Below are positions 1-9,162 of a stretch of DNA of 64,000 nt, piece after piece. Below the pieces are notes generated by a model. The model was not told the origin of the DNA. It saw only the letters and a list, made by a program, of their open reading frames with translations, and did no database searches. The translations under genes were made by a program, and so were the position numbers. The stretch spans positions 1,860,001 through 1,924,000 of the forward strand of contig NZ_CP126156.1 in NCBI RefSeq assembly GCF_030127125.1. The letters run 5' to 3'. The first letter of the stretch is position 1. Each line of letters starts with the position of its first letter. This DNA comes from Halobaculum litoreum (GTDB lineage Archaea; Halobacteriota; Halobacteria; Halobacteriales; Haloferacaceae).

Positions 1-111
1 TAGTGTCACGCGGGGCGAACTGTCACCCTCGCGGACACGAACGGCCGCCCCGTCGGCGACCGACGTCTCGGGTCGCCGTCGGTCGGGGCTCGGCGAGGTG
101 TGACCCGCCCG

Positions 112-600
112 TCAGTCGTGGCGACCCCGCGCACGGTCGTGGACCGAGCCGGCGACCGCCCCGACCGGGACCGCGATCCAGAGCGTGAGCGCGAACCCCA
201 GGCCACCCACCAGCCCGGCCCCGACGAGCGGGGCCGCGGGGCCGCCCCACGCGCTCCAGACGTTCCAGACGCCCAACACGGCGAGGAGCGCGAGGGTCGC
301 GAGGAGGTAGGTGACGAGCACGACGGCCGCCCCGGCGACGGCCGGGCCGCCCCGGTCGCGAGCGACGATCGGCGGGAAGCACGCCGCGCCGGCGACGAAC
401 GCCGCGGGGACGACGAACGGGGTGGCGACGAGACTCACGTCGACGCCGAACGGGACCGAACACCCCGCGAGGGCGACGAGCGCGGCGGTCGCGAACGCGT
501 AGCCCGCGCCGACGGCCGGGCGGTCCGCACCCGGCAGGCGACCGGGGCCGTGGGCGGCGCAGGCGTCCGCGAGGCGCGTCAGGAGGGCGTCGCCGGGCAC
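112..600 (-). CDS. small haloarchaeal membrane protein, unknown function
   Basis: A 162-residue protein if translation starts at the GTG at 600. It has about four hydrophobic segments (around residues 40-60, 65-82, 90-112 and 125-155) and ends in a short basic tail. The longer upstream frame is arginine-rich noise that runs antisense to the next gene, so I do not include it. I do not recognise a family. It is divergent from the lipoprotein gene at 748. The start codon is the weak point. Bases 1-111 hold nothing I can assign. Confidence 0.5.
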   Translation of the reverse strand: MPGDALLTRLADACAAHGPGRLPGADRPAVGAGYAFATAALVALAGCSVPFGVDVSLVATPFVVPAAFVAGAACFPPIVARDRGGPAVAGAAVVLVTYLLATLALLAVLGVWNVWSAWGGPAAPLVGAGLVGGLGFALTLWIAVPVGAVAGSVHDRARGRHD

Positions 601-747
601 GGAAGCGGGAACGGACGGGGGAGCCGTAGGTCTTGTGCGGTCGTGCCGTCGAACGCGTCCCCGGTCGCCGGCCCGCCGTCGACCGACCGATCCGTCCCCG
701 GATCGCAGTACATGTTCATGTCCTCCGCCCGCCAACGGGCGTCGATC

Positions 748-2148
748 ATGGGACACCGACACACGACCGAGCCGACCCCGAGCGACGCGCGCGCGACCAC
801 CACCCGGCGGACGCTGCTGGCGACGGGCGCGCTCGCCGTCGGCGGGCTGAGCGGCTGTCTCGGTCGGGTCGCGGGCGCGGTGACCGAGACGGGGGCGGCG
901 CCGGCGGCGTTCTACGCCGGCGATCGGCGGGTGACCGGCGCCGACGGGGGCGGCGACGCGGACGACACACACCGGGCGTACCACCCGGGCCGGACGACCG
1001 TCCGGCACGTCCCGTCGCGGATCCGGGGCGACCTGGGGCCGTTCTCCGGTCGGCTGGACCTCGACGGCTGGACGACGAGCGCGGGGACGCGGGCGCAGAA
1101 CCACAACTCCTCGCGGTCGAACCGGACCGAGCCCGTCGCGTTCGACGAGTTCGAGGACGACGACAGCGACGGCGACGGGGTCGGCGACGGCACCGAGGAG
1201 GACGTGGAACTGCTGTTCGACTACCTCGGCGACGAACCGACGATCGCAGAGCGGTTCGTCGTCAGCGTGCCGGACGCGCGCCTGCCCGGCGGGGCGGCGC
1301 TGGCGGCCGAACTCACGCCCGCACGACTGGTGGCGTACCTCACGGGCGACCCGGACGACGGCCTGTGTCGGCGCGCGAGGCGCGGCGAGGGGGTCGTCCA
1401 CCGCGACATCGCCTGCCGGAACGTCCTCTCGGCGCGGCTGGTCGAGGAGAACGACAAGGGTCGCCTCGTACGCGTCCGTACGGGCCCCGATGGCGCCGTC
1501 GTGACGGGGACGGACGGCGACGACCCCGCGGGCGCGGCGATGGTGTTCGTCGCCGGCGACGGACGGGACGCCGGCGGCGACGCCGACGACTGGGGTCGCG
1601 AGGTGCCGCTCGGCGCGGCCCGCTCAGGCTCGGACGGCGCCGGCACGACCGCGACGCTGGTCTGTCCGGTGTTCGCGACGCCCCCGGACTGCCCGGCCCC
1701 GATGCCGGCGCTGTTGCACCTCCGCCGGTGCCGCCACGACGGCCAACTGCTGTTCGTCGGCGGGTGGACGGTCGACGACGGCGCGCTGTACGAGGACGCC
1801 GCGACGCTGCTCGTCGCGTCGGGAGCGGGGGAGCTCGTCGGCGTGTCGCCGGCCGACCTCGAACGCGTCGGGGGCGGCGACCTCGACGGCGACGGCTACG
1901 GCGACGTGCTCGCGCGGCGGTTCGCGCGCGACCGGAGCCGCCACGGGGCGACGCTGTTCAGCGGCGTCCACGACCCCGCGGCGGCGTACGTCCCGCGGGG
2001 CGTCGCCGACGGGGTCGCGGACGGGTCGCTCGCCCGGGTCGGCGTGGTCGCCGCGCTCGACGCCCCGGTCGTCCACCTCGTCGCCGCCGGCGCGTCGAAC
2101 GAGGTGAAGTTCAAGGCCGGCGCGGAGCTGTCGGGACAGGTGAACTGA
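748..2148 (+). CDS. Tat-exported lipoprotein with calcium-loop-like motifs, unknown function
   Basis: The protein has 466 residues from the ATG at 748. The N-terminus carries twin arginines (20-21), a hydrophobic stretch and a lipobox with LSGC ending at Cys37, so it should be exported by Tat and lipid-anchored outside the cell. Two Asp-rich loops resemble calcium-binding sites: around residues 137-151 (DDDSDGDGVGDGTEED) and 378-386 (DLDGDGYGD). Upstream ATGs at 712 and 718 are in frame but would push the signal inward. The body matches no family I know. The predicted protein is strongly acidic, as expected for an extracellular haloarchaeal protein. Confidence 0.72.
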   Translation: MGHRHTTEPTPSDARATTTRRTLLATGALAVGGLSGCLGRVAGAVTETGAAPAAFYAGDRRVTGADGGGDADDTHRAYHPGRTTVRHVPSRIRGDLGPFSGRLDLDGWTTSAGTRAQNHNSSRSNRTEPVAFDEFEDDDSDGDGVGDGTEEDVELLFDYLGDEPTIAERFVVSVPDARLPGGAALAAELTPARLVAYLTGDPDDGLCRRARRGEGVVHRDIACRNVLSARLVEENDKGRLVRVRTGPDGAVVTGTDGDDPAGAAMVFVAGDGRDAGGDADDWGREVPLGAARSGSDGAGTTATLVCPVFATPPDCPAPMPALLHLRRCRHDGQLLFVGGWTVDDGALYEDAATLLVASGAGELVGVSPADLERVGGGDLDGDGYGDVLARRFARDRSRHGATLFSGVHDPAAAYVPRGVADGVADGSLARVGVVAALDAPVVHLVAAGASNEVKFKAGAELSGQVN

Positions 2149-2329
2149 GCGACCGGCGGTCGCCGGCGCCGCCCGCGCCGCCGTGGGGCTTTGCGAAGGT
2201 ACTTACAGGCGGGGTTGGTAGAATACGTATGACGAGTTCTTCGATCGATAGCGGGCAGCATTGCGCTCCGCCAACCGGGCGGTCGACGACCGACCCGGGT
2301 GTCGTGTGAACCCGAGTCGGGTCGACTCG

Positions 2330-3199
2330 ATGGTCGACCTCTCGTACGGCGTGTTGATCGCGGTGTCCGTCGGCATGATCGTCGTCGCGGGCAACAACGT
2401 CGGCCTGGCGTTCGGCTTCGGCGTCCTGATCTCGTACGTCCTCCACGTCGTCTGGAAGATGGCCCGGTTCGACCCCGACTGGATGACCACCGCGGTGAAG
2501 GAGACCGTCGACGAGACGGTCGAGAAGACCGTCGGCGAAACCGTCGAGAAGACCGTGGGCGAGACCGTCGAGAAGACTGTCGGCGAAACCGTCGAGAAGA
2601 CCGTCGACGAGACGGTGGCCGACACGGTCAACGAGACGGTCGAGAAGACCGTCGGCGAAACCGTCGAGAAAACCGTCGATGAGACGGTCGCCGATACGGT
2701 CAACGAGACGGTCGAGAAGACCGTGGGCGAAACCGTCGAGAAAACCGTCGACGAGACGGTGGCCGACACGGTCAACGAGACGGTCGAGAAGACCGTCGGC
2801 GAGACCGTCGAGAAGACCGTCGACGAAACCGTCGAGAAGACCGTCGGCGAGACCGTCGAGAAGACCGTCGACGAAACCGTCGAGAAGACCGTGGGCGAGA
2901 CCGTCGAGAAAACCGTCGACGAGACGGTCGCCGAGACGGTCGACGAGGCGGTCGGCGAGACGGTGAAACAGACCGTCGACGAGACGGTCGCGGACACGGT
3001 CAACGAGACGGTTGAGGAGACCGTCGAACAGACCGTGGAGGAGACCGTGGACGAGACGGTCAGCGAGACCGTCGAGGAGACCGTCGAAGAGGCCGTCGAA
3101 GAGACCGTCGAGAAGACGGTCGAGGAGAAGGTCACGGAGACGGTCGAGCGGACCCTCGAGGAGCGGGAGAAGGAAGCCGACGAGGAGGACGACGCCTGA
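2330..3199 (+). CDS. membrane-anchored tetrapeptide-repeat protein coupled to a phosphate permease
   Basis: This 289-residue protein starts with two hydrophobic segments (about 5-20 and 22-43) followed by a short W-containing linker. Residues 57-276 are 55 uninterrupted four-residue units of the form x-x-Thr-Val (EKTV, GETV, DETV, ADTV, NETV), and the end is acidic and charged. The repeat is probably a long, highly charged helical rod outside or beneath the membrane, but I cannot decide between helix and other folds. Its TGA overlaps the ATG of the PiT permease (TGATG), implying translational coupling. I know no named family for it. Confidence 0.8.
   Translation: MVDLSYGVLIAVSVGMIVVAGNNVGLAFGFGVLISYVLHVVWKMARFDPDWMTTAVKETVDETVEKTVGETVEKTVGETVEKTVGETVEKTVDETVADTVNETVEKTVGETVEKTVDETVADTVNETVEKTVGETVEKTVDETVADTVNETVEKTVGETVEKTVDETVEKTVGETVEKTVDETVEKTVGETVEKTVDETVAETVDEAVGETVKQTVDETVADTVNETVEETVEQTVEETVDETVSETVEETVEEAVEETVEKTVEEKVTETVERTLEEREKEADEEDDA
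2498..3157. repeat. 55 tandem copies of a 12-base coding unit
   Basis: The stretch is an array of degenerate 12-base units, each encoding one x-x-Thr-Val tetrapeptide, all in the same frame. Larger modules recur inside it, for example ADTVNETVEKTVGETV. Because of the repeat the minus strand is also open here, producing a spurious Thr-Val-Ser-rich frame. There are no spacers, so it is not a CRISPR. Confidence 0.9.
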
Positions 3200-4377
3200 T
3201 GGTCGAGCTGCTGTTGGTCGTCGGGGTGCTGGTCGCGATGTTCGTGGCGTACAACATCGGCGGCTCGACGACGGGGCCGGCGTTCGGGCCGGCGGTCGGC
3301 GCGGACGCGATCTCGAAGACGTTCGCGGCGGCGCTGATGGGGGTGTTCTTCTTCCTCGGCGCGTGGACCATCGGCCGCAACGTCGTGACGAAACTCGGCA
3401 CCGAACTGGTGGTCGACACCGGCGTGTTCACCCTCGAGACGTCCATCGCCGTGCTGTTCTTCATCGGCGTCGCGCTCCTGTTGGGCAACGTCTTCGGCGT
3501 GCCCGCGTCGACGTCGATGACCGCCGTCGGCGCCATCGCGGGGCTGGCGCTGGCGGGCGGCGTGCTCGACACGGCCGTGATGGGCGAGATCGTCACGTGG
3601 TGGGTCGTCTCGCCGATCATCGGCTTCTGGGTGTCGCTGATCATCGGCCGGTACCTCTACGCCCGGCTGAACCGACTCGTCGCGATGGAGCGCAGCACGG
3701 GGCCGCTGCTCGTGGTCGACCGGTCCGGCGTCGTGCCGGTGCCGCGGCTCCACCGGACGACGAACCGCCGCGAGTTCGTCGGGACCGTCACCGTCGTCGC
3801 GATCGGCTGTCTGATGGCGTTCAGCTCCGGCACCTCCAACATCGCCAACGCCGTGGCGCCGCTGGTCGGCAGCGGCGAGTTGGCCATGAACCCCGCCATC
3901 GCCCTCGGCGGGATCGCCGTCACGATCGGGGCGTTCACGATCGCCCGGCGCACGATGGAGACGGTCGGCAGCGACATCACCGAACTGCCGTTGACGGCGG
4001 CGATCGTCGTCGCCGCGGTCAGTTCCACGCTCGTCGTCCTCCTGTCGGTGCTGGGGATCCCCGCCAGCTTCGTGATCATCGCGACGATGTCCATCGTCGG
4101 GCTGGGGTGGGGGCGGGCGACGCGACCGATCACCGCCGCGGACGCCGTCTCCGCCGCCCGGTCGCCGCCCGTCTCCGTCGACGCGCTGGCGGCCGACGAG
4201 GAGGGCGAGGAGCTCCCCCCGATCGGCGAGGAGGACCCCGAGGACATCCCCGAGGCGGCGAGCCTGTTCAACCCGAACACGACCGCCCGGGTCGTGCTCA
4301 TGCAGAACGTCGTCCCCGCCGTGGCGACGCTGGGCGCGTACCTCACCTTCCGGTTCGTCCCGATCTTCGGGTTCTGA
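3199..4377 (+). CDS. PiT-family inorganic phosphate permease
   Basis: A 392-residue polytopic protein with about ten membrane segments. The two inverted PiT signatures are visible: AYNIGGSTTGPAFGPAVGA near residue 17 and SGTSNIANAVAPLVGSG near residue 210. Both surround the ion and phosphate site in this family. An acidic cytoplasmic loop (about 330-360) precedes the last helix, as is usual in haloarchaeal members. It should import phosphate, coupled to sodium or protons. The ATG overlaps the stop of the tetrapeptide-repeat gene. No PhoU-like partner is adjacent; the repeat protein occupies that place. Confidence 0.92.
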   Translation: MVELLLVVGVLVAMFVAYNIGGSTTGPAFGPAVGADAISKTFAAALMGVFFFLGAWTIGRNVVTKLGTELVVDTGVFTLETSIAVLFFIGVALLLGNVFGVPASTSMTAVGAIAGLALAGGVLDTAVMGEIVTWWVVSPIIGFWVSLIIGRYLYARLNRLVAMERSTGPLLVVDRSGVVPVPRLHRTTNRREFVGTVTVVAIGCLMAFSSGTSNIANAVAPLVGSGELAMNPAIALGGIAVTIGAFTIARRTMETVGSDITELPLTAAIVVAAVSSTLVVLLSVLGIPASFVIIATMSIVGLGWGRATRPITAADAVSAARSPPVSVDALAADEEGEELPPIGEEDPEDIPEAASLFNPNTTARVVLMQNVVPAVATLGAYLTFRFVPIFGF

Positions 4378-4758
4378 CGCCGGGGTGTCGGGACCGCCCC
4401 GCCACGCCGCCGGCCGCCGGGCGACGATTCCGGACGAAATTTGGACGGAGTTCGGAAACGAGTTAAGGTGTCGACAGTTCTGTGATCGCACGGGGGCCGA
4501 CGACGGGACGGCGACGCCGGTTCGGGTCCTCGAACCGACACACTCGGCTCTCACTACCGATCTGGCCTGCTGCCGCGACGCTTCGAACCGGCTCACGGTC
4601 GGTCCGATCGCCGACCGCCGGCCGGTCGGGCCCCCACCTCGACACCGCGACGGTCGCGCGACGCGTCGGGTCCTGGACCCCGGCGCGTCGTCGACCGGTC
4701 CGCCCGACGACGGGCGGATACCACAGTCGATTTACAGCCGTGAGCGGACGCCACGGCC
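4378..4758. other. non-coding stretch between PiT and the next gene
   Basis: About 380 bases without a convincing gene. Frames here are short and compositionally random, including a 60-codon minus-strand frame at 4463-4645 that I reject. A slightly AT-richer patch lies at about 4436-4470. The last 30 bases hold the TATA-like box of the downstream gene. Confidence 0.5.
4729..4736 (+). promoter_or_regulatory. TATA-like box before the GTG at 4759
   Basis: The sequence gatttaca lies 23-30 bases before the GTG, the spacing expected for a leaderless haloarchaeal transcript. It supports the GTG as the true start. Confidence 0.45.
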
Positions 4759-6042
4759 GTGCGCTCGCCCTCCTCCGGTCGCGCCGGCCCCCTCGCGGCG
4801 CTCGCCGGGACCCTCGTCGCTCCGGTCGGTGTGCTCGCGTTCGGCTGGTCGACCGCGGTGCTGCTCGGGGTGTTCGTCGTCGAGGTGATCGCCATCGCTT
4901 GGTTGTCCGTCGCGAAGGTCCCGTTCGCCGCGAAGCGCCCGAACAACGAGCTGGACGACGACGACCGACTGTTCAAGCCGCTGCAGGAGAAGCGGGGCGA
5001 GATCACCCTCCCCGGCCGGCTCCCGCCGGTGTACCTACGGAACCTCCCGACGCTGGTCGCGGTCGTCTGTTTCTTCGCGCCGCTGGAGACGGCCGTCGCC
5101 CTCGCGGTGTTCGGGTTCGCGGTGCCGGCGATCCCCGACGGCGGCGGGGCACAGCTTCTGCTCGGTGGACTGGCGGTAGTCGTCGGCCGGGGGTACGAGA
5201 CGTGGAGCGACTACTTCCGTGACGGCGGCTACCGCGACCACTCGGCGCGGTCGGTGTTGATCCTCCCGTTCATGCACCTGTTCGGTGTCGGCACGCTGCT
5301 GTTCGTCGCCGGCCCGCTGGAGGGGTCGGGCGTCGCCGGCGACGTGGTACTCGCGGCCGTGGTCGGCGGGAAGCTCCTGTTCGACCTGCGGACGCTGCGG
5401 ATGGAGCGCGACCCCGACAGCCACGGCTGGCTCTCCCAGTTCTTCGGGAGCGAGGAGCACGAGATCGATCCCGAGTCGGTCGTGGTGCCCGCCGGCGACC
5501 CCGTCGTCACGGCTCGGGCGCCCCGCACGGTCGCCGTCGTCGACGCCCTCGCCCGCGGGGTCACCTACTCGCTGTCCAGCGGCGTCCTCGTGGTGTGGCT
5601 GGTCGCCGCCTTCCTGATCGGCATCGGCGCGCCGTCGCTGGCGGCGGTGCCGCTGCTGGTCGTGCTGGCGTTCGTCGCGTTCCGCGTGTTCGGTCGCTAC
5701 CTCACCTACGGCAGCGTCGAGTACCGCGCCTACGACGGCGTACTCGTCGTGTACGACCGGCTGCTCGACGAGCCGCAGGCGCGCGTCGAGCGCACCGGCG
5801 TCACCGACGCGACCGTCGTCCGCGACCCGGTGGACCGGCTGTTCGGCACGCGAACGCTGACGGTCGAGGGCGCCGACGACGACGACGGCCCGCCCGGCGG
5901 AGAGCTGTTCCCCCCGGACCCCGACGAGGTGAACGACGACGACGCCAACGCGGACCGCTCGGTGCGGCTCGCCCACGTCGCGGCGGCGGACGCGGAGTCG
6001 GTCGTCGACGCGCTCGGCGTGTCGTGGCTGCTGGAGCGGTGA
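4759..6042 (+). CDS. DUF6498-like multi-pass membrane protein
   Basis: A 427-residue protein with GTG start and a TATA-like box at leaderless spacing. It has hydrophobic segments near the N-terminus, at about 97-145, 170-215 and 275-315, with long charged loops between, and an acidic C-terminal cytosolic tail of about 100 residues. The opening (glycines, a hydrophobic helix, then an acidic VVEV motif) resembles haloarchaeal proteins grouped as DUF6498. The family number is from memory and should be checked. Function is unknown. Confidence 0.65.
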   Translation: MRSPSSGRAGPLAALAGTLVAPVGVLAFGWSTAVLLGVFVVEVIAIAWLSVAKVPFAAKRPNNELDDDDRLFKPLQEKRGEITLPGRLPPVYLRNLPTLVAVVCFFAPLETAVALAVFGFAVPAIPDGGGAQLLLGGLAVVVGRGYETWSDYFRDGGYRDHSARSVLILPFMHLFGVGTLLFVAGPLEGSGVAGDVVLAAVVGGKLLFDLRTLRMERDPDSHGWLSQFFGSEEHEIDPESVVVPAGDPVVTARAPRTVAVVDALARGVTYSLSSGVLVVWLVAAFLIGIGAPSLAAVPLLVVLAFVAFRVFGRYLTYGSVEYRAYDGVLVVYDRLLDEPQARVERTGVTDATVVRDPVDRLFGTRTLTVEGADDDDGPPGGELFPPDPDEVNDDDANADRSVRLAHVAAADAESVVDALGVSWLLER

Positions 6043-6111
6043 ACGGGCGAGGGATCGGGAGTCGGTGCGGTGGAGAACGAGCGCGACTGCTCGGGGGGTG
6101 AGCGACCGACG

Positions 6112-6594
6112 CTATCCCTCGAAGGGGTCCTCGAAGCCGCCGCGGACGAAGTAGCGGACGAAGTTCCCGTACGTGCGGTCGCCGGGGTGGTCCGCCACGT
6201 GTTCGTACCGCACGGTTCCGTCCCCGTCGACCACGTACGTCGCGGCGACGCCGGTGACGCCGTGGCTCGTCTCCTCGGTGCCGCTGAAGCGCTCGGCGAC
6301 CTCGCCGTCGGGGTCGGCGAGCAGTTGGAAGTCGAGGTCGTAGCGGTCGCGCATCTGCGTCGCCTCCTCGAGGGGATCGGTGACGACCGGGAGGACGTCG
6401 ACGCCGTCGTTGAACCACAGGTCGTACGACACCTCGCTGAACGTCTGGAGCTGTTCGGCACAGAAACTGCACCAGTGGCCGCGGTTGATGAGGACGACCG
6501 TCGGGCCGTCCGCGAGCGTCTCGGACAGCGAGACCTCGCCGCCGCCGGTGCTTCGCGCGGTGAAGTCGGGTGCGTCCTCGTCGAGTAGGGACAT
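6112..6594 (-). CDS. redoxin (peroxiredoxin/AhpC-TSA-like)
   Basis: The 160-residue protein has the thioredoxin fold typical of the AhpC/TSA and redoxin group. A strand is followed by NRGHWCSFCAEQL, with Cys42 and Cys45 forming a CxxC pair. It then has the usual aspartate-rich peroxiredoxin middle (VVTDPLEEA, LLADPDGEVAERF) and a YVVDGDGTVRYEHV strand. It probably reduces peroxides or protein disulfides in the cytosol, since no signal peptide is present. It lies 126 bases downstream of halorhodopsin on the same strand, but the gap is enough for a separate promoter. Confidence 0.85.
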   Translation of the reverse strand: MSLLDEDAPDFTARSTGGGEVSLSETLADGPTVVLINRGHWCSFCAEQLQTFSEVSYDLWFNDGVDVLPVVTDPLEEATQMRDRYDLDFQLLADPDGEVAERFSGTEETSHGVTGVAATYVVDGDGTVRYEHVADHPGDRTYGNFVRYFVRGGFEDPFEG

Positions 6595-6720
6595 CTACCC
6601 GTCCGTTCCGTCGCGGGGGTACAAACGGTTCCGCGGCTGTGTCCGGACGGCGGACGACACCGAAAGCGCCGGCGCACGCGGCGCCGAGCGCGGGCGCGTC
6701 CGCCGTCGCGAGCCGGCGCC

Positions 6721-7554
6721 TCAGTCGTCGGCGGGGGACGCGCGCCCGGCGGCGTCGCCGGCGTCGGCGACGGTCCCCTCGTTGTCGGCGACCCACCGGA
6801 GCAGGAGGTACGCGAACACGTACTTCGCGACCACGTCGAGCGCGGAGTACGCCCACGAGGTGACGCCGACCGACTGCACCAACGCGAGCCCCTCGACGCC
6901 GAGCGCCCACACGATGGGATAGCCGAGCCAGAGGACGACCGTGAGCGCGCGCAGCCTGTCGAAGATCTCGCCGGTGCCGGCGGCCGTCGCGGCGGTCGCC
7001 CACTCGGTGAGCAGCGCGTACAGCACGACCGCGAAGAACGCACAGCTGATCAGGTAGAACACCCACCGCAGCAGGTACGAGGACGTGATCAGCGCGGCCG
7101 CCAGTCCCGTGACACACATCGCGATGTCGGCGACGATCACCGTGAAGAGGCTGCCCCGTTCGACGTCGGCGAGCAGGCCCAGCGCGAGCAGGATCATCGG
7201 CGTCGACAGCGCCCACGTCAGGTACCGGCCCCACTGGCTGAGCACCTCCTGCCCGCCGAGCGGGTGGCCCGCGGGCATCTCGATGAGCCCCACGGTCAGC
7301 CCCGACGCGAGCGCCGTGTAGCTCGACAGCGAGATCAGCGGGATCATGAGCGTCGCCGCCCAGATCAGTTTCGCCCGCGGCGACGAGACGCCGCGAGCCA
7401 TGTACACGAACAGCAGCGCCGACAGCCCCGCGAGCGCGATGTTCACCCACAGCGACGAACTGAGGAGGACGTCGTTCTGTATCTGCGAGGCCACCTCCGA
7501 CTGGGTCGCCTGTAGCGGTATCGACGCGATCACCGAACCGAGTTGGTGTGCCAT
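6721..7554 (-). CDS. hop: halorhodopsin, light-driven chloride pump
   Basis: A 277-residue seven-helix retinal protein. Helix C reads GRYLTWALSTPMILLALGLL: Arg110 is kept, and the positions equivalent to bacteriorhodopsin Asp85, Thr89 and Asp96 are Thr113, Ser117 and Ala124. This TSA pattern is the halorhodopsin signature and argues against a proton pump or a sensory rhodopsin. Helix G has Asp240 and the retinal lysine Lys244 (ALDVVAKYVFA). The extracellular B-C loop is shorter than in Halobacterium salinarum. The pump moves chloride inward using light. A PAS histidine kinase ends 58 bases upstream on the same strand. Confidence 0.96.
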   Translation of the reverse strand: MAHQLGSVIASIPLQATQSEVASQIQNDVLLSSSLWVNIALAGLSALLFVYMARGVSSPRAKLIWAATLMIPLISLSSYTALASGLTVGLIEMPAGHPLGGQEVLSQWGRYLTWALSTPMILLALGLLADVERGSLFTVIVADIAMCVTGLAAALITSSYLLRWVFYLISCAFFAVVLYALLTEWATAATAAGTGEIFDRLRALTVVLWLGYPIVWALGVEGLALVQSVGVTSWAYSALDVVAKYVFAYLLLRWVADNEGTVADAGDAAGRASPADD

Positions 7555-7612
7555 ACACGGGCCGTACGGAGGGCACGAACATGAAACTCACAGTGCATGC
7601 GTCCGGCCGCAC

Positions 7613-9061
7613 TCACTCCCGGTCGCCGACGGACGGGCGCGACGGGTGCGACGTCGCCGGCGGGGAGCGGGGGAGGTGGATCCGGACGCGGTTCCCCCCC
7701 GTCGGGGGGCGACTCGACGGTGACGGAGCCGCCGGCGGCGTCGACCGTCCAGTAGACGAGCCACAGCCCGAGCCCCGTGCTGTGGACCACGTCGTCCATC
7801 TCGTGGACGCCCCGGAGCACGTTCGCCTCCACGGTCGGGATGGGCGGGTCGCCCCCCCCTCGACGCTCACCGTGATGCCGTCGTCGTCCGCGTCGACGAC
7901 GACCCGGACGCCCGGCTCCGGGTCGCGGCTGTGGACGACCGCGTTCTCGATCAGTTCGGCGACGGCCGAGCCCACCTCGGCCAGCACCGTGGCGTCGCCG
8001 GCCTCGACGGCGGCCGTCGCCGTCACGTCCAGCGTGGCCGCGGGGTAGCGGTCGGCGACCGACGCACACGCCTCCCCTGACCGCCGACACCGGGTCGGCG
8101 TGGTGGTGGGGGTGGTGCGAGCCGAGCACGTCGAGGATCGCGCGCTGTTTGTCCGCCGTGTCGAGGAGCGACCGGCTCTTCCCCTCGATGATCTCGGCCT
8201 CCTCGGCGAACTCGGTGGCCGACTCGGCGATCTGTTCGGCGCGACCGAGCACCACGTTGAGGTCGTTGCGGAGGTTGTGGCGGAGGAGCGTGTCCATGAC
8301 GAACAGGTGGCGTTCGCGGCGGCGGCGGTCGGTGATGTCGCGGGTGAAGCCGGCGATCCGGACCACCTCGCCGTCCTCGACCACCGGGACGGCCCGGACC
8401 CACACCCAGGTGCCGTAGTCGGTCGACGGGTTCACCCGGTACTCCATGTCGACGGGCGACCCCGCGCTCAGCCGGGCCATCCCGTCGCGGACGCGGTCGC
8501 GGTCCTCGGGGGCGATCGCCTCCAGGAACGCGGTCGGGGTCCGCTCGACCGCGTCGGCCGGCAGCCCGTACACCCCCCTCGTACGCCTCGTTGAGGAACA
8601 ACAGCTCCCCCCCAGTCGCCGGTGAACGTCCACAGCACGTCGCTCGTGGTGCGCGCCAGCTCGGCGAGCAGCGACTCCGTCCGCGCCTCGCGGCGTTCGG
8701 CCTCGACCCGCGCGGAGATGTCGCGGGAGCTGACGACGAACGTGTCGTCGCGTCCGTCGAGGGGGGCGATGCGGCTCTCCAGCCACACCCAGCCGTCGTC
8801 GCCGGTCGCGTGGCGGTAGGTGACGGTGTCGTCGGCGTCCGGCGCGCCGTCGCGGACGGCGTCGAACACCGTCGCGACCCGGTCGACGTCCTCGGAGTGG
8901 ATGTGGTCGAAGGCGTTCTCCCCGACGTACGACTCGCGGTCCACACCCAGCGTCTCCACGACCGCGGCGTTGACGTCGACGACGACGCCGTCGCCGTCGA
9001 CGAGCGCCACCTTGTCCTGGATGTGGTCGAGGATCGACTCGGCCAGCCCCCCGGCGTCCAT
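7613..9061 (-). CDS. PAS-domain sensor histidine kinase, frame broken by five homopolymer indels
   Basis: Read across frames the gene encodes a soluble kinase of about 480 residues. It has PAS domain 1 (about 8-120), PAS domain 2 with its PAC motif (to about 245), a haloarchaeal H-box RHNLRNDLNVVLGRAEQ, an N-box ELIENAVVHS and a G-box GLGLWLVYWTVDAAGG. The frame changes at C-runs 8607-8613 (+1), 8573-8578 (+1), 8074-8077 (+1), 7852-7859 (-1) and 7694-7700 (+1), and adjusting each by one base gives continuous homology. All five lie in homopolymers, which suggests sequencing error. It sits just upstream of hop on the same strand. No transmembrane sensor is seen. Confidence 0.8.
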
Positions 9062-9162
9062 GGGCGGACTGCGCCATCGGTACTGAAAACCCTTTGTGCA
9101 GTCGTGTTGAGACGTCCGCGGGGGCGGCGGGGCGACGGGCCGGACCGCGCGCGCCGCCGCCG

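Noticed and set aside
2498-3157. possible CRISPR array
   Set aside because: The units are contiguous 12-base coding repeats without spacers and keep one reading frame.
2203-4596. 797-codon minus-strand frame over the repeat and PiT genes
   Set aside because: It is the antisense of a 12-base repeat and of PiT; its composition is Thr-Val-Ser repeats and Arg/Asp-rich noise with no family resemblance.
4463-4645. 60-codon minus-strand frame
   Set aside because: Arg/Pro-rich, no start signal, composition like the surrounding non-coding DNA.
4378-4758. possible structured RNA gene
   Set aside because: No stem pattern or conserved motif that I can recognise; only random short frames. A covariance-model search would be needed to say more.
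6721-7554. bacteriorhodopsin or sensory rhodopsin
   Set aside because: The helix C residues are Thr-Ser-Ala, not Asp-Thr-Asp, and the overall sequence follows halorhodopsin.
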